Positions 8,843 through 17,969 are shown, counted from the first letter of the stretch. The stretch is 64,000 nucleotides of DNA from Paractinoplanes brasiliensis (GCF_004362215.1 NZ_SNWR01000001.1:3261001-3325000); one strand, 5' to 3'. Numbers and translations are program-made. The notes: generated by a model not told the origin, from the letters alone.

Positions 8843-9487
8843 ATGCTGCCCTCCTCGTTGTTCTGGCAACGCAAGGACACCGCCGGCTCCGAGCACGTGC
8901 TGGCCGACACCGCCGACGGCCTTTACGCCCGCGGCACGGCGCTCGCGGTCGACCCGATCCCCTACACCTGCCGTTACGAGCTGCGCACCGACCCGGAGTG
9001 GGTCACCGGCTTCTTCGACGTGGCCGTCGAGGGCGCGGGTTGGAGCCGCAGTGTGCGCCTCGACCTGGCGGCCGGCCGCTGGCGGGTCACGACGGCCGAG
9101 CGGGGCAGCCTCGACTCGGTGCTGTCGTCGGCCGGGCACGCGGGCGCGGGCCTGCCCGGCACGGAGGATCCCGATCTGCTGTACGGCGCGTTCGACGTCG
9201 ACCTGGGTGGCTCGCCGCTGACCAACACGTTGCCCATCCGCCGGCTCGGCCTGCACCGGGCGGCCGCCGACGGCACCGCGCATCGGCTCAGCGTGGCCTG
9301 GGTGCTGCTGCCCAGTCTCGAGGTGGTGCAGGCCGACCAGATCTACACCGCGCTCGGGGAGGGCCGGGTCCGGTTCGCGAGCGAGACGTTCAGCGCCGAC
9401 CTGTCGATCGACGAGGACGGCTTTGTCGTGGACTATCCGGGGCTGGCGGCGCGGGCTGGTGACCCGCACCTCCAGAGCGCCGGCTGA
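8843..9487 (+). CDS. Putative glycolipid-binding family protein (PF06475-like)
   Basis: A 214-residue cytoplasmic protein without signal peptide or membrane segments. VDPIPYTCRYELRTDPEW near the N-terminus, DVDLGGSPLTNTLPIRRL in the middle (near residue 115) and AWVLLPSLEVVQADQIYT near the C-terminus match the pattern of the putative glycolipid-binding family typified by Pseudomonas PA1994. Biochemical function in that family is not established; the name comes from structural similarity to lipoprotein-localisation folds. The start ATG at 8843 follows GACAGGAGGG. It stands alone between the helicase terminator and a convergent regulator gene. Confidence 0.82.
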   Translation: MLPSSLFWQRKDTAGSEHVLADTADGLYARGTALAVDPIPYTCRYELRTDPEWVTGFFDVAVEGAGWSRSVRLDLAAGRWRVTTAERGSLDSVLSSAGHAGAGLPGTEDPDLLYGAFDVDLGGSPLTNTLPIRRLGLHRAAADGTAHRLSVAWVLLPSLEVVQADQIYTALGEGRVRFASETFSADLSIDEDGFVVDYPGLAARAGDPHLQSAG

Positions 9488-9564
9488 GGGCGTACGGGTG
9501 CTCTGATCGGCCTTTGATCGTCAGCCTGCCCGATGCGCGCCGCCCGCGGGCGGGAACCCGGGAA

Positions 9565-10014
9565 TCACCCGATGCCGGGCTGTGGACGGTTCTCCCACTT
9601 CGTGGACAAGGCGATGGCCGTACGGGTGGAGGCGACGCCCGGTGTGCGGTTGATGCGCACGATGAGCTGCTCGAGCTCGGCGATCGTGCCGACCCGGACG
9701 GTCAGCTGGTACGACTCCACGCCGGCCATGAAGTAGCAGCTCTCCACCTCGGGCATGGCTCGCACGGCGGCCAGCACGTCGTCGGTGTCGGCCCCGGAGT
9801 CCTCGATGATGCCGATCAGCGCGGTCACGCCCAGGCCCAGCGCCTCGTGGTCGACCTCGGCGCGGTAGCCGCGGATGGTGCCGGCCGCCTCGAGCTTGCC
9901 CACCCGCTCGTGCACGGCCGGCGCGGAGAGCCCGACCTTGCGTGCGAGCTCGGCATACGACGAGCGGGCATTGTCCCGTAGCAGGTCGATCAGCCGTAGG
10001 TCGATGGAGTCCAT
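9565..10014 (-). CDS. Lrp/AsnC family transcriptional regulator
   Basis: A 149-residue protein starting at ATG 10014 (MDSIDLRLIDLLRDNARSSY). Residues 1-60 are an AsnC-type winged helix with the signature ELARKVGLSAPAVHERVGKL; residues 65-145 are the RAM (ligand-binding, oligomerising) domain with GYRAEVDHEALGLGVTALI and a characteristic SCYFMAGVESYQLTVRV strand. Such proteins form octamers and sense amino acids or other small ligands. A further in-frame start lies 33 bases upstream, but the family N-terminus favours this one. It is divergent from bldC; the 212-base gap is the likely site of autoregulation. The ligand is not predictable. Confidence 0.9.
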   Translation of the reverse strand: MDSIDLRLIDLLRDNARSSYAELARKVGLSAPAVHERVGKLEAAGTIRGYRAEVDHEALGLGVTALIGIIEDSGADTDDVLAAVRAMPEVESCYFMAGVESYQLTVRVGTIAELEQLIVRINRTPGVASTRTAIALSTKWENRPQPGIG

Positions 10015-10226
10015 GGTGATGACCCTAAACGGGTGGCAGAACGTCACTCACGCCCGGTAGCGACGATTCGGCGGCAGGATAACGATCACTGTCGCAATTA
10101 GGGCTTTTTCCGCATTCCAGGGACTCGGTTCCGGGGCAATGCTCTAATGGCTTTACGTCCCGATCGAGCACGCCGACACTCACCGTGATCACGGCCGCTC
10201 CAAATGACCGACGCGAGGAGGGGGCT

Positions 10227-10502
10227 GTGGACACTGGAGATCGCTTGCTCACACCAGGCGAGGTGGCCGCGCTGTTCCGCGTCGACCCGAAGACAGTCAC
10301 GCGATGGGCCGCAGCCGGACGCATCGGCAGCATTCGCACACCGGGTGGCCATCGTCGGTTCCGCGAGTCCGAGGTCCGCGCGTTGCTGGAAGGCGACGGC
10401 GTGGTCGAGGAGATGCGCGAGGACGACGCCGCCAACCGCCCACGCAACGCGGGTCCGACGAACCCGGGCATGGGCTACGGCCCGCCCAACGGGTTGCGCT
10501 GA
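10227..10502 (+). CDS. bldC: BldC-family MerR-like developmental transcriptional regulator
   Basis: A 91-residue DNA-binding protein. GTG at 10227 is chosen because GAGGAGG lies just upstream and the resulting N-terminus resembles Streptomyces BldC. Residues 7-60 contain the winged helix (LLTPGEVAALFRVDPKTVTR, then RTPGGHRRFRESEVRALL), nearly the BldC consensus; the tail is longer than in Streptomyces and rich in Asn, Pro and Gly. BldC binds direct repeats cooperatively and controls entry into sporulation in Streptomyces; an equivalent role in this sporulating lineage is inferred. Its 3' end overlaps the convergent ubiX gene by 28 bases. Confidence 0.9.
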   Translation: MDTGDRLLTPGEVAALFRVDPKTVTRWAAAGRIGSIRTPGGHRRFRESEVRALLEGDGVVEEMREDDAANRPRNAGPTNPGMGYGPPNGLR

Positions 10503-11113
10503 GCGTTCAGCTCGCCTTTCCACCGGGTCAGGAGCGTGTGCGCCACACCCATGGCGTCCAGCGCCTTGCCCGCCACGAAATCGATGAGCTGCTGCGCCGT
10601 GGCCTGCGCCCCGGAGCCGTAGAAACCGGGGCTGGCCGGCAGCACGACCGCCCCGGCATCGTGCAGGGCGATCAGGTGCTCCAGGTGACTGCGTGTAACC
10701 GGCGTTTCCCGGGGCACCACGACCGTACGCCGTCGCTCCTTGAGGTTGACCTCGGCCGCGCGCTGCAGCAGATCCTTGGACAGGCCGATGGCGATGCCCG
10801 CGCACGCCGCCGTGCTGGCCGGCACCACGATCATGCCCTTGGCCGGGTATGACCCGCTGCTCGGTCCGGCGGCCAGGTCACCGGCCGGCCAGTACGTCAG
10901 GTCGCCCAGGTCGCGGCCCAGCCAGGCGCCGACGTCGTCCTTCCAGTGGGCGTCGCGGACGGTCGCGCCGGTCTCGTCGAGGATGGTGAGCCGGGCCGCC
11001 TTCGAGATCACCAGGTCGACCGCCTCGCCCGCGTCGAGCAGCCCGCTCAGCACCGCCCTGGCGTAGGGCGTGCCCGAGGCACCCGAGACACCGACGACCC
11101 ACGGTTCACGCAT
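10475..11113 (-). CDS. ubiX: UbiX-family flavin prenyltransferase (menaquinone branch, MqnM-type)
   Basis: A 212-residue flavoprotein of the UbiX/Pad1 family, which prenylates FMN to make the cofactor of UbiD decarboxylases. VVGVSGASGTPYARA at the N-terminus is the FMN-binding loop; VVPASTAACAGIAIGLS and ERRRTVVVPRETP, then HDAGAVVLPASPGFY, are conserved family blocks. Length is normal. Its position beside UbiA- and UbiD-type genes points to the prenylated-FMN supply for the late futalosine pathway. The start is ATG 11113. Its end overlaps bldC on the other strand; the next gene in its own direction, mqnP, is 120 bases upstream. Confidence 0.9.
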   Translation of the reverse strand: MREPWVVGVSGASGTPYARAVLSGLLDAGEAVDLVISKAARLTILDETGATVRDAHWKDDVGAWLGRDLGDLTYWPAGDLAAGPSSGSYPAKGMIVVPASTAACAGIAIGLSKDLLQRAAEVNLKERRRTVVVPRETPVTRSHLEHLIALHDAGAVVLPASPGFYGSGAQATAQQLIDFVAGKALDAMGVAHTLLTRWKGELNAQRNPLGGP

Positions 11114-11233
11114 GCCTCAAGTGTGCCCGCCAGTCGCGCGCCGTCCGGGCGGAAGTGGGGAACGACTCGGCCCTGTTCTGGCCGCTCTCGCCGGACGGAG
11201 CCGCCGGGGGAACGGCACACCGGCCGGCCATGG

Positions 11234-12130
11234 TCACAGGAGGAGCAGGTCGAGCAGGGCGAAGAGGAACAGGGCGATGCCGACGAAGCCGTTGGCGGTG
11301 AAGAACGCCCGGTTGACCTTGGACAGGTCGTCCGCGGTGACGACGACGTGCTGGTAGACGAACGCGGCCGCGGTCAGGAGCAGGCCGATCCACCAGAGCC
11401 ACCCGAGACCCACGAGCTGGCCGAACCAGACGAACGCCGCGAACGTCACCACGTGGGTGACGGTGGAGATGTGCAGGGCCGTGCGCACGCCGAAACGGGC
11501 CGGGGTCGAGTGCACGCCGATCCTGCGGTCGACCTCGACGTCCTGGCAGGCGTAGATGATGTCGAAGCCGCCGATCCAGAGCCCGACCGCGAGGCCCAGC
11601 ACCCAGGCCGGGCCCGAGCCGTCGAACGTGCCGGTGATCGCCAGCCAGGCGCCGACCGGGGCCACTGCCTGGGCCAGCGCGAGCACGTAGTGCGGGAAGT
11701 TCGTGAACCTCTTGGCGTACGGGTAGACCACCAGCGGGATCACGGCGAGCGGCGACAGCACGAGGCAGAGCGGATTGAGCAGGGCTGCCGCCGCGAACAG
11801 GACCACCAGCGAGACGGCGGCGCCGGTCCAGGCCGTACGGAGCGACACCGCGCCGGTGACGAGCTCGCGGTTCTGCGTACGGGGGTTGAGGGCGTCGATC
11901 TTGCGGTCGAGGATGCGGTTGGCCGCCATCGCGAAGGTGCGGCCGGCGACCATGGCCACGGTGACGAGAAGCAGGTCGAGCCAGTGAACGCCGGTGCCGA
12001 GGCGGTCGAGCGCCACGGCCGCGGACAGGTAGGCGAACGGCAGCGCGAACACCGAGTGCTCGATGGCGACCAGGCGCAGGAACGCCTTGACCTTGCCGGG
12101 TTTCTCGGGCGTCGCCGCGACCGCCGTCAT
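11234..12130 (-). CDS. mqnP: MqnP-type UbiA-family prenyltransferase of menaquinone synthesis
   Basis: A 298-residue integral membrane protein with about eight hydrophobic segments. It has the two Asp-rich motifs of the UbiA superfamily: NRILDRKIDALNPRT (near residue 70) and CQDVEVDRRIGVHSTPARFG (near 190). These bind Mg and the polyprenyl diphosphate. In the futalosine pathway MqnP attaches the isoprenoid chain to 1,4-dihydroxy-6-naphthoate-type rings. The ATG overlaps the end of the UbiD-type gene by four bases (ATGA), so the two are translationally coupled. A 4-hydroxybenzoate prenyltransferase name would be the generic alternative. Confidence 0.88.
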   Translation of the reverse strand: MTAVAATPEKPGKVKAFLRLVAIEHSVFALPFAYLSAAVALDRLGTGVHWLDLLLVTVAMVAGRTFAMAANRILDRKIDALNPRTQNRELVTGAVSLRTAWTGAAVSLVVLFAAAALLNPLCLVLSPLAVIPLVVYPYAKRFTNFPHYVLALAQAVAPVGAWLAITGTFDGSGPAWVLGLAVGLWIGGFDIIYACQDVEVDRRIGVHSTPARFGVRTALHISTVTHVVTFAAFVWFGQLVGLGWLWWIGLLLTAAAFVYQHVVVTADDLSKVNRAFFTANGFVGIALFLFALLDLLLL

Positions 12131-13587
12131 ATGCCGTACTCCTTCCAGCGCTTGTCCACCAGGCTGCTGACCTCACCGGACATCACCATTTCCTCGGGCC
12201 AGCCTCGTGAGTAGCCCTCCGACGGCAGCTTACGGGTGGCGTCGATGCCCGCCTTGCCGCCCCAGAACTGCTGGTAGGACGCGTGGTCGAGGTGGTCGAC
12301 AGGGCCCTCGGTGAGCAGCAGGTCGCGGCTGTAGTCGACGTTGCCGAGCGCGCGGAAGGCGACCTCGTTGTAGTCGTGGACGTCGCAGTCCTCGTCGACG
12401 ATGACGATCAGCTTGGTGAACGACATCGAGTGGGCGCCCCAGATCGCGTTCATGATCTTTTGCGCGTGTTTCGGGTAGCGCTTGCGGATCGAGACGATCG
12501 CGCAGTTGTGGAAGACGCCGGCCGAGGGCAGGTCGTAGTCGACGATGTCGGGGATCAGCATCTTGAGCAGCGGCCGGAAGAGGCGCTCGGTCGCCTTGCC
12601 GAGGCCGTGGTCCTCCTGCGGCGGCTTCGACGTGATGATCGAGTGGTAGATCGGCTTCTTGCGCATCGTCATGCACTCGATGTGCAGCACCGGGAACGGC
12701 TCGACCGGGGTGTAGAAACCGGTGTGGTCGCCGAACGGGCCCTCGGGCAGCCGTTCGCCGGGCTCGAGATAGCCCTCGAGGATGATCTGGGCCTCGGCCG
12801 GCACCTGCAGCGGGACGGTCAGGCAGTCGACCATCTCGACCCGCTCGCCACGCAGGAAGCCCGCGAACAGGTATTCGTCGATGTCGGAGGGCAGCGGCGC
12901 GGACGCCGAATAGCTGACCACGGGGTCGCAGCCGATCGCGATGGCCACCGGCAGGCGCTGACCGAGGCGCTCGGCGACCGCGTGGTGGGCGGTGGAGTCC
13001 TTATGGATCTGCCAGTGCATGCCGAGCGTGTTCCTCGAGTGCTGCTGCAGGCGATAGAGCCCGAGGTTGCGCTTGCCGGTCTCGGGGTGCTTGGTGTGGG
13101 TGAGGCCGAAGTTGTGGAAGATGCCGCCGTCACCGGGCCAGACCTGCAGGCCGGGCAGCAGGCCGAGATCGACCTCGTCGCCCTTGAGCACCACCTCTTG
13201 GCACGGGGCCGTCTTGACCTTGCGCGGCGGCAGCGACTTGAGCTGAAGCACCTTGCCGATGCCCTCGCGGATACCGGACCAGCCGACCGGAAGCTCCGGC
13301 TTGATCATCCCCCCGATGCGGTCGCCCACCTCGTCAAGACTTTCGACCCCGAGGGCCATGGCCATCCGCTTCTCGGTGCCGAAGAGGTTGATCGCCAGCG
13401 GCATCGAGCCACGGGTCGGCCGCTCGAACAGCAGAGCCGGGCCGCCCTCGCGGACCGTACGGGTCACCACCTCGCTGATCTCGAGCGTCGGGTCGACCGG
13501 GACGGTCACCCGCCGCAGCTCGCCGGCCGCCTCGAGGGCGTCGAGGAAGCTCTGCAGATCTTCATAGGGAAACCCACGAGGCGCCAT
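12127..13587 (-). CDS. mqnL: UbiD-family menaquinone biosynthesis decarboxylase (MqnL-type)
   Basis: A 486-residue soluble enzyme of the usual UbiD length. ATG at 13587 (MAPRGFPYEDLQSFLDALEA) matches the family N-terminus. Conserved stretches include GPALLFERPTRGSMPLAINL, IDEYLFAGFLRGERV, EGPFGDHTGFYTP and IVIVDEDCDVHDYNEVAFRA. UbiD enzymes use prenylated FMN, made by UbiX, to decarboxylate aromatic acids. Together with mqnP and ubiX it forms the late block of the futalosine menaquinone pathway known from Streptomyces. The substrate, a prenylated 6-naphthoate, is inferred from that context. It is the first gene of the mqnL-mqnP unit. Confidence 0.9.
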   Translation of the reverse strand: MAPRGFPYEDLQSFLDALEAAGELRRVTVPVDPTLEISEVVTRTVREGGPALLFERPTRGSMPLAINLFGTEKRMAMALGVESLDEVGDRIGGMIKPELPVGWSGIREGIGKVLQLKSLPPRKVKTAPCQEVVLKGDEVDLGLLPGLQVWPGDGGIFHNFGLTHTKHPETGKRNLGLYRLQQHSRNTLGMHWQIHKDSTAHHAVAERLGQRLPVAIAIGCDPVVSYSASAPLPSDIDEYLFAGFLRGERVEMVDCLTVPLQVPAEAQIILEGYLEPGERLPEGPFGDHTGFYTPVEPFPVLHIECMTMRKKPIYHSIITSKPPQEDHGLGKATERLFRPLLKMLIPDIVDYDLPSAGVFHNCAIVSIRKRYPKHAQKIMNAIWGAHSMSFTKLIVIVDEDCDVHDYNEVAFRALGNVDYSRDLLLTEGPVDHLDHASYQQFWGGKAGIDATRKLPSEGYSRGWPEEMVMSGEVSSLVDKRWKEYGI

Positions 13588-13703
13588 GACAACCAGTCTG
13601 GCGCACGGCTCCGACAGTTCCGCGTCCGGGCGATCACCGTCACCCGCGATGTCCGATTCGAGTTGAGTGGGCGATTGTCGAACTGAACTCGGGCGAGGTG
13701 CAG

Positions 13704-14579
13704 GTGAAGATCCGTAACGTGGCGCTGTGGTGCGCGCTGGCGGGGCTCGTCGCCGCCCTGGCCGGGACAAACCCCGCGGTTGGCAAGCCGGCCCTGCCCG
13801 CCTGCCCGGCATCGGGAAAGTCCACGCGTCCTCCCAGTCAGCCGGCCGGCCCGAAGAGCGCCGGGGCCTGCCGTGCCACAGGTCACATCCTTGAGTCCGG
13901 CGTCAGGATCGCGCGTCGCGGCGAGCCCGGCTTCACCCCGAGCGGCTACCACCACCTCGGCGCCAACACCGGCGGCGAGTGGGCCGGCGTCTCCGGCCGG
14001 ATGTCGGTGGTCGACGGCTCGATCCGCCCCCGCTCCTACGACTTCGTCGCCGGCCGGTTCATGGTCAAGCGCAACCTGGGCCGCGGCGTCATCGCCTGGC
14101 TCGAGGCGGGCTGGGCCGAGACCGGTTGGGCCGGCCCCGGCCGGCAGAAGATCTACACGTTCAACACCAACACCAAGACCTGGCAGTTCTACGACCAGTA
14201 CACACTGCGGCCCGGCGACAAGGTGTGGCTCGACCTGCACGCCGACTCCGACGGGGTGTGGAGCGCGTGGCTGTGGTGGGGCAACCGGTGGAACCTGCTC
14301 ACCGCCCAGCGCCTGCCGCTGGGCCTGGCCGCGACGATCGAGCAGTACGTCGAGGTGCACGTGGACTCGGGACGGCCCGGCCGCATCGACGTGCCCCCGG
14401 TGACCGTCGACAACGTACGACTGCAGCCGGGTGGCGGCGGGCAGGCACGCTTCTGGCGCGACGACGTGCCCACGCTGACCGGCTCCGACCCGTCCCGCCG
14501 CGAGCTCAGCGGCGGGTTCTGCCTCGACTGGCTGACCCGTTACGACACGTGGACGGCCGGGAACTGCGGCCGCGGTTAG
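13704..14579 (+). CDS. Secreted protein of unknown function
   Basis: A 291-residue exported protein. GTG at 13704 is preferred since GGCGAGG precedes it by a suitable distance; GTG at 13698 is also in frame. Residues 1-26 form a signal peptide (KIRNVALWCALAGLVAALAG, with cleavage near GKPA). The mature part has a Pro/Ser linker, then a domain of about 220 residues rich in Trp and Tyr (FNTNTKTWQFYDQYTLRPGD, WSAWLWWGNRWNLL) that looks beta-rich, perhaps a jelly-roll or lectin-like fold; no catalytic motif was recognised. Cysteines at the start and end of the mature domain could pair. It converges on ccsB, overlapping it by four bases. Confidence 0.7.
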   Translation: MKIRNVALWCALAGLVAALAGTNPAVGKPALPACPASGKSTRPPSQPAGPKSAGACRATGHILESGVRIARRGEPGFTPSGYHHLGANTGGEWAGVSGRMSVVDGSIRPRSYDFVAGRFMVKRNLGRGVIAWLEAGWAETGWAGPGRQKIYTFNTNTKTWQFYDQYTLRPGDKVWLDLHADSDGVWSAWLWWGNRWNLLTAQRLPLGLAATIEQYVEVHVDSGRPGRIDVPPVTVDNVRLQPGGGGQARFWRDDVPTLTGSDPSRRELSGGFCLDWLTRYDTWTAGNCGRG

Positions 14580-15544
14580 CCGGCGTTCGCGTACGAGTGC
14601 AGGCCCTCGAAGAACAGGTTGATGCCGAACAGGTTCATCAGCATGGTCACGAAGCCGAGCAGCGCGATCCAGGTCGCCACCGTGCGCTTGACGCTCGGCG
14701 TGGCCCGGGCGTGCAGGTAACCGGCGTAGACGATCCAGGAGATGAACGCCCAGACCTCCTTGGGGTCCCAGCCCCAGTAACGCCCCCACGACGCCTCGGC
14801 CCAGATCGGACCCGCGATCAGCGCGCCGAAGGTGAACAGCGGGAACGCGAACGCGTGCAGGCGGAACGTCAGCCGCTCGAGCGCTCCCGCCTCGGGCACG
14901 TTCTTGCCCAGCGTGTACGGGAAGCTGCGCTTGCCGTTGTCGTAGCCGTCGCGGATCAGGAACATCGCGGCCGGCACGGCGCCGACCAGGAAGATGCCGG
15001 TGCCGATGATGATCGTCGACACGTGGATGATGAACCAGTACGACTTCAGGGCCGGGACCAGCGGGCCGACCGGGGTGTAGGCGATCATGCTGGCCGCCCC
15101 GAGCATGACCACGAGCGCCAGCGCGGCGAACAGGCCCAGGTGCCGCACGGCCGGGCGGGCGAGCACGATGCCGATCCACACCGCCGAGGCGATGAACGTG
15201 GTGGCCAGGATGTACTCGTACATGTTGCCCCACGGCATCCGGTCGGCCGCGACACCGCGGGTGACCAGGCCGCCGAGGTGCAGCAGCACGGCGACGACGT
15301 TGAGGCCGACCGCGACCTTGCCGACCAGCTCGCCGCGGTCGCGCCGCACGGGTGCGGGAGTGACGTCGTCCGCCACCGGGGGCTCCACGGGGGCGCCCGC
15401 GCCCACCAGCTGCTTGGCCGGGCGGGCGGCGGCGCGGCCGACACGGCTGCGCTTGCCGAACGCGTACTCCCCGGCGTAGGCCACCATCGCCGCCAGATAG
15501 AGCAGCACGGCCGCCGCCATCAGCTGATTCGACAACTCCGCCAT
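14576..15544 (-). CDS. ccsB: Cytochrome c biogenesis protein CcsB (CcsA/ResC family, heme handling)
   Basis: A 322-residue polytopic membrane protein with about eight segments. The signature is the tryptophan-rich WGRYWGWDPKEVWAFISW (near residue 255), which presents heme to apocytochromes in System II maturation, with conserved histidines in HVSTIIIGTG and RLHAFAFPLF. It works with ResB as the heme export and ligation complex on the outer membrane face. ATG at 15544 follows GAAGGGA; the resB stop and this start overlap as TGATG, so translation is coupled. It is the last gene of the hemL-to-ccsB operon. Naming differs: NCBI-style CcsB corresponds to plant CcsA. Confidence 0.92.
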   Translation of the reverse strand: MAELSNQLMAAAVLLYLAAMVAYAGEYAFGKRSRVGRAAARPAKQLVGAGAPVEPPVADDVTPAPVRRDRGELVGKVAVGLNVVAVLLHLGGLVTRGVAADRMPWGNMYEYILATTFIASAVWIGIVLARPAVRHLGLFAALALVVMLGAASMIAYTPVGPLVPALKSYWFIIHVSTIIIGTGIFLVGAVPAAMFLIRDGYDNGKRSFPYTLGKNVPEAGALERLTFRLHAFAFPLFTFGALIAGPIWAEASWGRYWGWDPKEVWAFISWIVYAGYLHARATPSVKRTVATWIALLGFVTMLMNLFGINLFFEGLHSYANAG

Positions 15545-17166
15545 CAGGGCGTCCCTTCCTCGGCGGCCTTCACCAGAGCCTTGAACTCGTCTTCGAAACC
15601 GGGGTAGTCGGTGCGGGGCAGGCCACCGGCCGTCACCAAAGTACCGCCAGAGGCAGCGGGCGAACCTGGCAGGTCGGCACTCGGCCGCACGGTGAACCAC
15701 ACCCGGCGGCGGCGGCCGCTCAGCGAGAGCATCAGGCCGAGCAGCCCGAGCACCGCGCCGGCCAGGGCGAGCGTCTGCGTCGGGTCGTGCCGGATCGAGA
15801 GCGTGGCGAACGGGCGGGTGCCGACGAACTCCAGCTTGGTGCCGTCGTCGAGCGTCCACGTGTCGCCCAGTTTCAGCGCGTACGGCCTGGAGTCGCTGAC
15901 CTTCTTGAGGTCGCCGCTCGCGATCTGCGCCTGGTTGAGCGAGTAGACCGAGCCGGGGGTGCCGACGTCGAGCCCGAGGTCGCCGCGGTACGCGCTGAGG
16001 TAGAGCATCGGGTTGTTCGCGGCCGGGAAGATCGACCGCGCGGTGCCGTCGGTCGGGGCGGTGGGCAGGAACAACCCCTCGAAGCCCATCTGCAGCGTCG
16101 GGTCGCGCTTGTCGGTCTCGGGGTCGATGTTGACGTCGGGGAACTGCGCGACACCCTCGCTGGTCTGCATGCCGTCGATGGGCAGGAACGGCACCACCTT
16201 GGTCTGCGAGACGCCGAACCGGTCGGTGTACTTGAGAACCGGCGCGTAACCGTGGCCGAGCAGATAGACGTTCGCGCCGTCGAGCCGTAGCGGGTCGTTG
16301 ACCGTGAACTTGCGGGTCTCGTACGGGCTGTCGCCCTGGCTGACCTGCACCGTCGCCGAGAAGCTCTTGGGCTGGCCGGTGTCCTGGAACGACGCGTCGA
16401 AGTCGCTCAGCCGCAGGCAAAAGCTGGGCAGGTCGGCCGGTCGCACACGGGGGCCGAGCGAGGAATCGTCGTACTGGGTGAGCGTGTTGCAGAAGCCGAG
16501 TTCGTTGCCGGCGATCAGGATGCGGTTGGCGTGCCAGCCGTACCAGTGCCCGAAGCCGACGCCGATCAGCACGGCCAGCAGCGCGGTGTGGAACAGCAGG
16601 TTGCCGGTTTCCTTGAGGTAGCCCTTCTCGGCCGACACCGTGTAACTGCCGTCAGCGCGCTCGCGCAGCTTGGTGCGGAACCGGCGGCGGCGCAGACCGG
16701 CAGCGATGCCCTCGGCCACCTCGGCCGGCCCGCCGGGGCGCGACCACGGCTCGGTGCTCTGCGGCAGCCGTTCGAGCCGCTTGGGCGCGTCGGGCGGGGC
16801 CTGGCGCAGAGCGCGTACGTGATCGGCCAGCCGCGGCAGGACGCAACCGATCAGCGACGTGAACAACAGCAGATAGATCGAGGCGAACCAGGGCGAGGCG
16901 TAGACCGCGAAACCGCCCAGCCGGTCGACCCAGGGGGCCAGGTCGGGGTGCGCCTGGTAGTACTGCGTGACCTTTTCCGCGTTGACCGAGCGCTGCGGGA
17001 AGACCGAGCCCGGGATGGCCGCGACGGCCAGCAGGAAGAGCAGGACCAACGCCGTACGCATGCTGGTCAGTTGCCGCCACGAGTTGCGCAGCAGCGCCCA
17101 CAGCCGGTTGGGCCTGCGGGGCGGCGGCGCCGACGCGGGCGCCTCGCGCTGCTCGGTGACGGTCAC
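15544..17166 (-). CDS. resB: Cytochrome c biogenesis protein ResB
   Basis: A 540-residue membrane protein. GTG at 17166 is the start; it overlaps the ccdA stop as GTGA. Hydrophobic segments occur near residues 40-60 (TALVLLFLLAVAAIPGSVFP), 90-110, 190-210 (LLFHTALLAVLIGVGFGHWY) and near the C-terminus (LALAGAVLGLLGLMLSLSGR); between the last two is a large extracytoplasmic domain of about 250 residues, as in ResB/Ccs1. The block KGYLKETGNLLFHTALL is a ResB hallmark. The protein forms the System II complex with CcsB. It has two free Cys residues (FCNTL and FCLRL) in the outer domain. Confidence 0.92.
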   Translation of the reverse strand: MTVTEQREAPASAPPPRRPNRLWALLRNSWRQLTSMRTALVLLFLLAVAAIPGSVFPQRSVNAEKVTQYYQAHPDLAPWVDRLGGFAVYASPWFASIYLLLFTSLIGCVLPRLADHVRALRQAPPDAPKRLERLPQSTEPWSRPGGPAEVAEGIAAGLRRRRFRTKLRERADGSYTVSAEKGYLKETGNLLFHTALLAVLIGVGFGHWYGWHANRILIAGNELGFCNTLTQYDDSSLGPRVRPADLPSFCLRLSDFDASFQDTGQPKSFSATVQVSQGDSPYETRKFTVNDPLRLDGANVYLLGHGYAPVLKYTDRFGVSQTKVVPFLPIDGMQTSEGVAQFPDVNIDPETDKRDPTLQMGFEGLFLPTAPTDGTARSIFPAANNPMLYLSAYRGDLGLDVGTPGSVYSLNQAQIASGDLKKVSDSRPYALKLGDTWTLDDGTKLEFVGTRPFATLSIRHDPTQTLALAGAVLGLLGLMLSLSGRRRRVWFTVRPSADLPGSPAASGGTLVTAGGLPRTDYPGFEDEFKALVKAAEEGTP

Positions 17167-17969
17167 AGCAGGGTCTCCCCGAAGTTGAAGGTGACCTTGA
17201 GCCACACCATGAAGTGGTCCCACCCGCCCGTGACCAGCGCCAGCCCGACCAGGATGAGCAGCACCCCGCCGACCCGGGTGACCCAGCGGCTGTTGCGGCG
17301 GACCGCGCGGAAGACCCCGAGCAGCTTGCGGAAGAACAGGCCGAAGAGCACGAACGGAAGACCCAGACCCAAGCTGTACGCCACCGCTAGGATCACCGCC
17401 CGGTCGGTCTGCCCGGTCGTCGAGGCGAGCAGCATGACCGCGCCCAGGGTCGGGCCCACACACGGGATCCACGAGAACGCGAAGATCGCCCCGAAGACCG
17501 GCGCGCCGAGCAGGCCCGCGGCCGGGAGCCGGGTGATCCGGGCCTCGCGCTGCAGTCCCGGGATCCAGCCCAGGTACGCCACGCCCAGCCCGATGATCAG
17601 GACACCGAGCACCATGTTGAGCACGTCGGTATGGCGTACGAGGAAGGTCAGGTTGGCCACGGCCGTCGTGAGCAGCGTGAAGACGACCGTGAAGCCGAGC
17701 ACGAACAGGCTGGTGCCGGCGAGCACCCGGCCCTTGCCGGCCAGCCGCGGCCGGGTGAGGGTCTGTACGCCGCCACCCGCCGACGACTGCGGCTGTTCGG
17801 GACGGTCGTCGAGGTCGGAGCCGGCCAGCCCGGTGACGTAGGAGAGATAGCCCGGCAGCAGCGGCAGCACACACGGCGACAGGATGCTGACCAGGCCGGC
17901 CAGCGCGGCGACCCCGATCGCCAGCAGCAACGGGCCGGTGCCGGCTATCCCGGCGAAGCTCTCGCCCAT
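17163..17969 (-). CDS. ccdA: CcdA-family thiol-disulfide transmembrane electron carrier
   Basis: A 268-residue protein with six membrane segments. The two redox cysteines of the family are present: Cys33 in SILSPCVLPLLPGY and Cys170 in SWIPCVGPTLG. CcdA passes electrons from cytoplasmic thioredoxin to extracytoplasmic thioredoxins such as the neighbouring TlpA-like protein, keeping apocytochrome c CXXCH cysteines reduced. Residues about 50-80 form a longer hydrophilic loop than usual. Start ATG 17969 overlaps the stop of the preceding gene (TGATG), and its stop overlaps resB (GTGA). Confidence 0.93.
   Translation of the reverse strand: MGESFAGIAGTGPLLLAIGVAALAGLVSILSPCVLPLLPGYLSYVTGLAGSDLDDRPEQPQSSAGGGVQTLTRPRLAGKGRVLAGTSLFVLGFTVVFTLLTTAVANLTFLVRHTDVLNMVLGVLIIGLGVAYLGWIPGLQREARITRLPAAGLLGAPVFGAIFAFSWIPCVGPTLGAVMLLASTTGQTDRAVILAVAYSLGLGLPFVLFGLFFRKLLGVFRAVRRNSRWVTRVGGVLLILVGLALVTGGWDHFMVWLKVTFNFGETLL

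Noticed and set aside
12283..13686. A 467-codon plus-strand open frame
   Set aside because: Antisense shadow of the UbiD-family gene, whose domain content and length are unambiguous.
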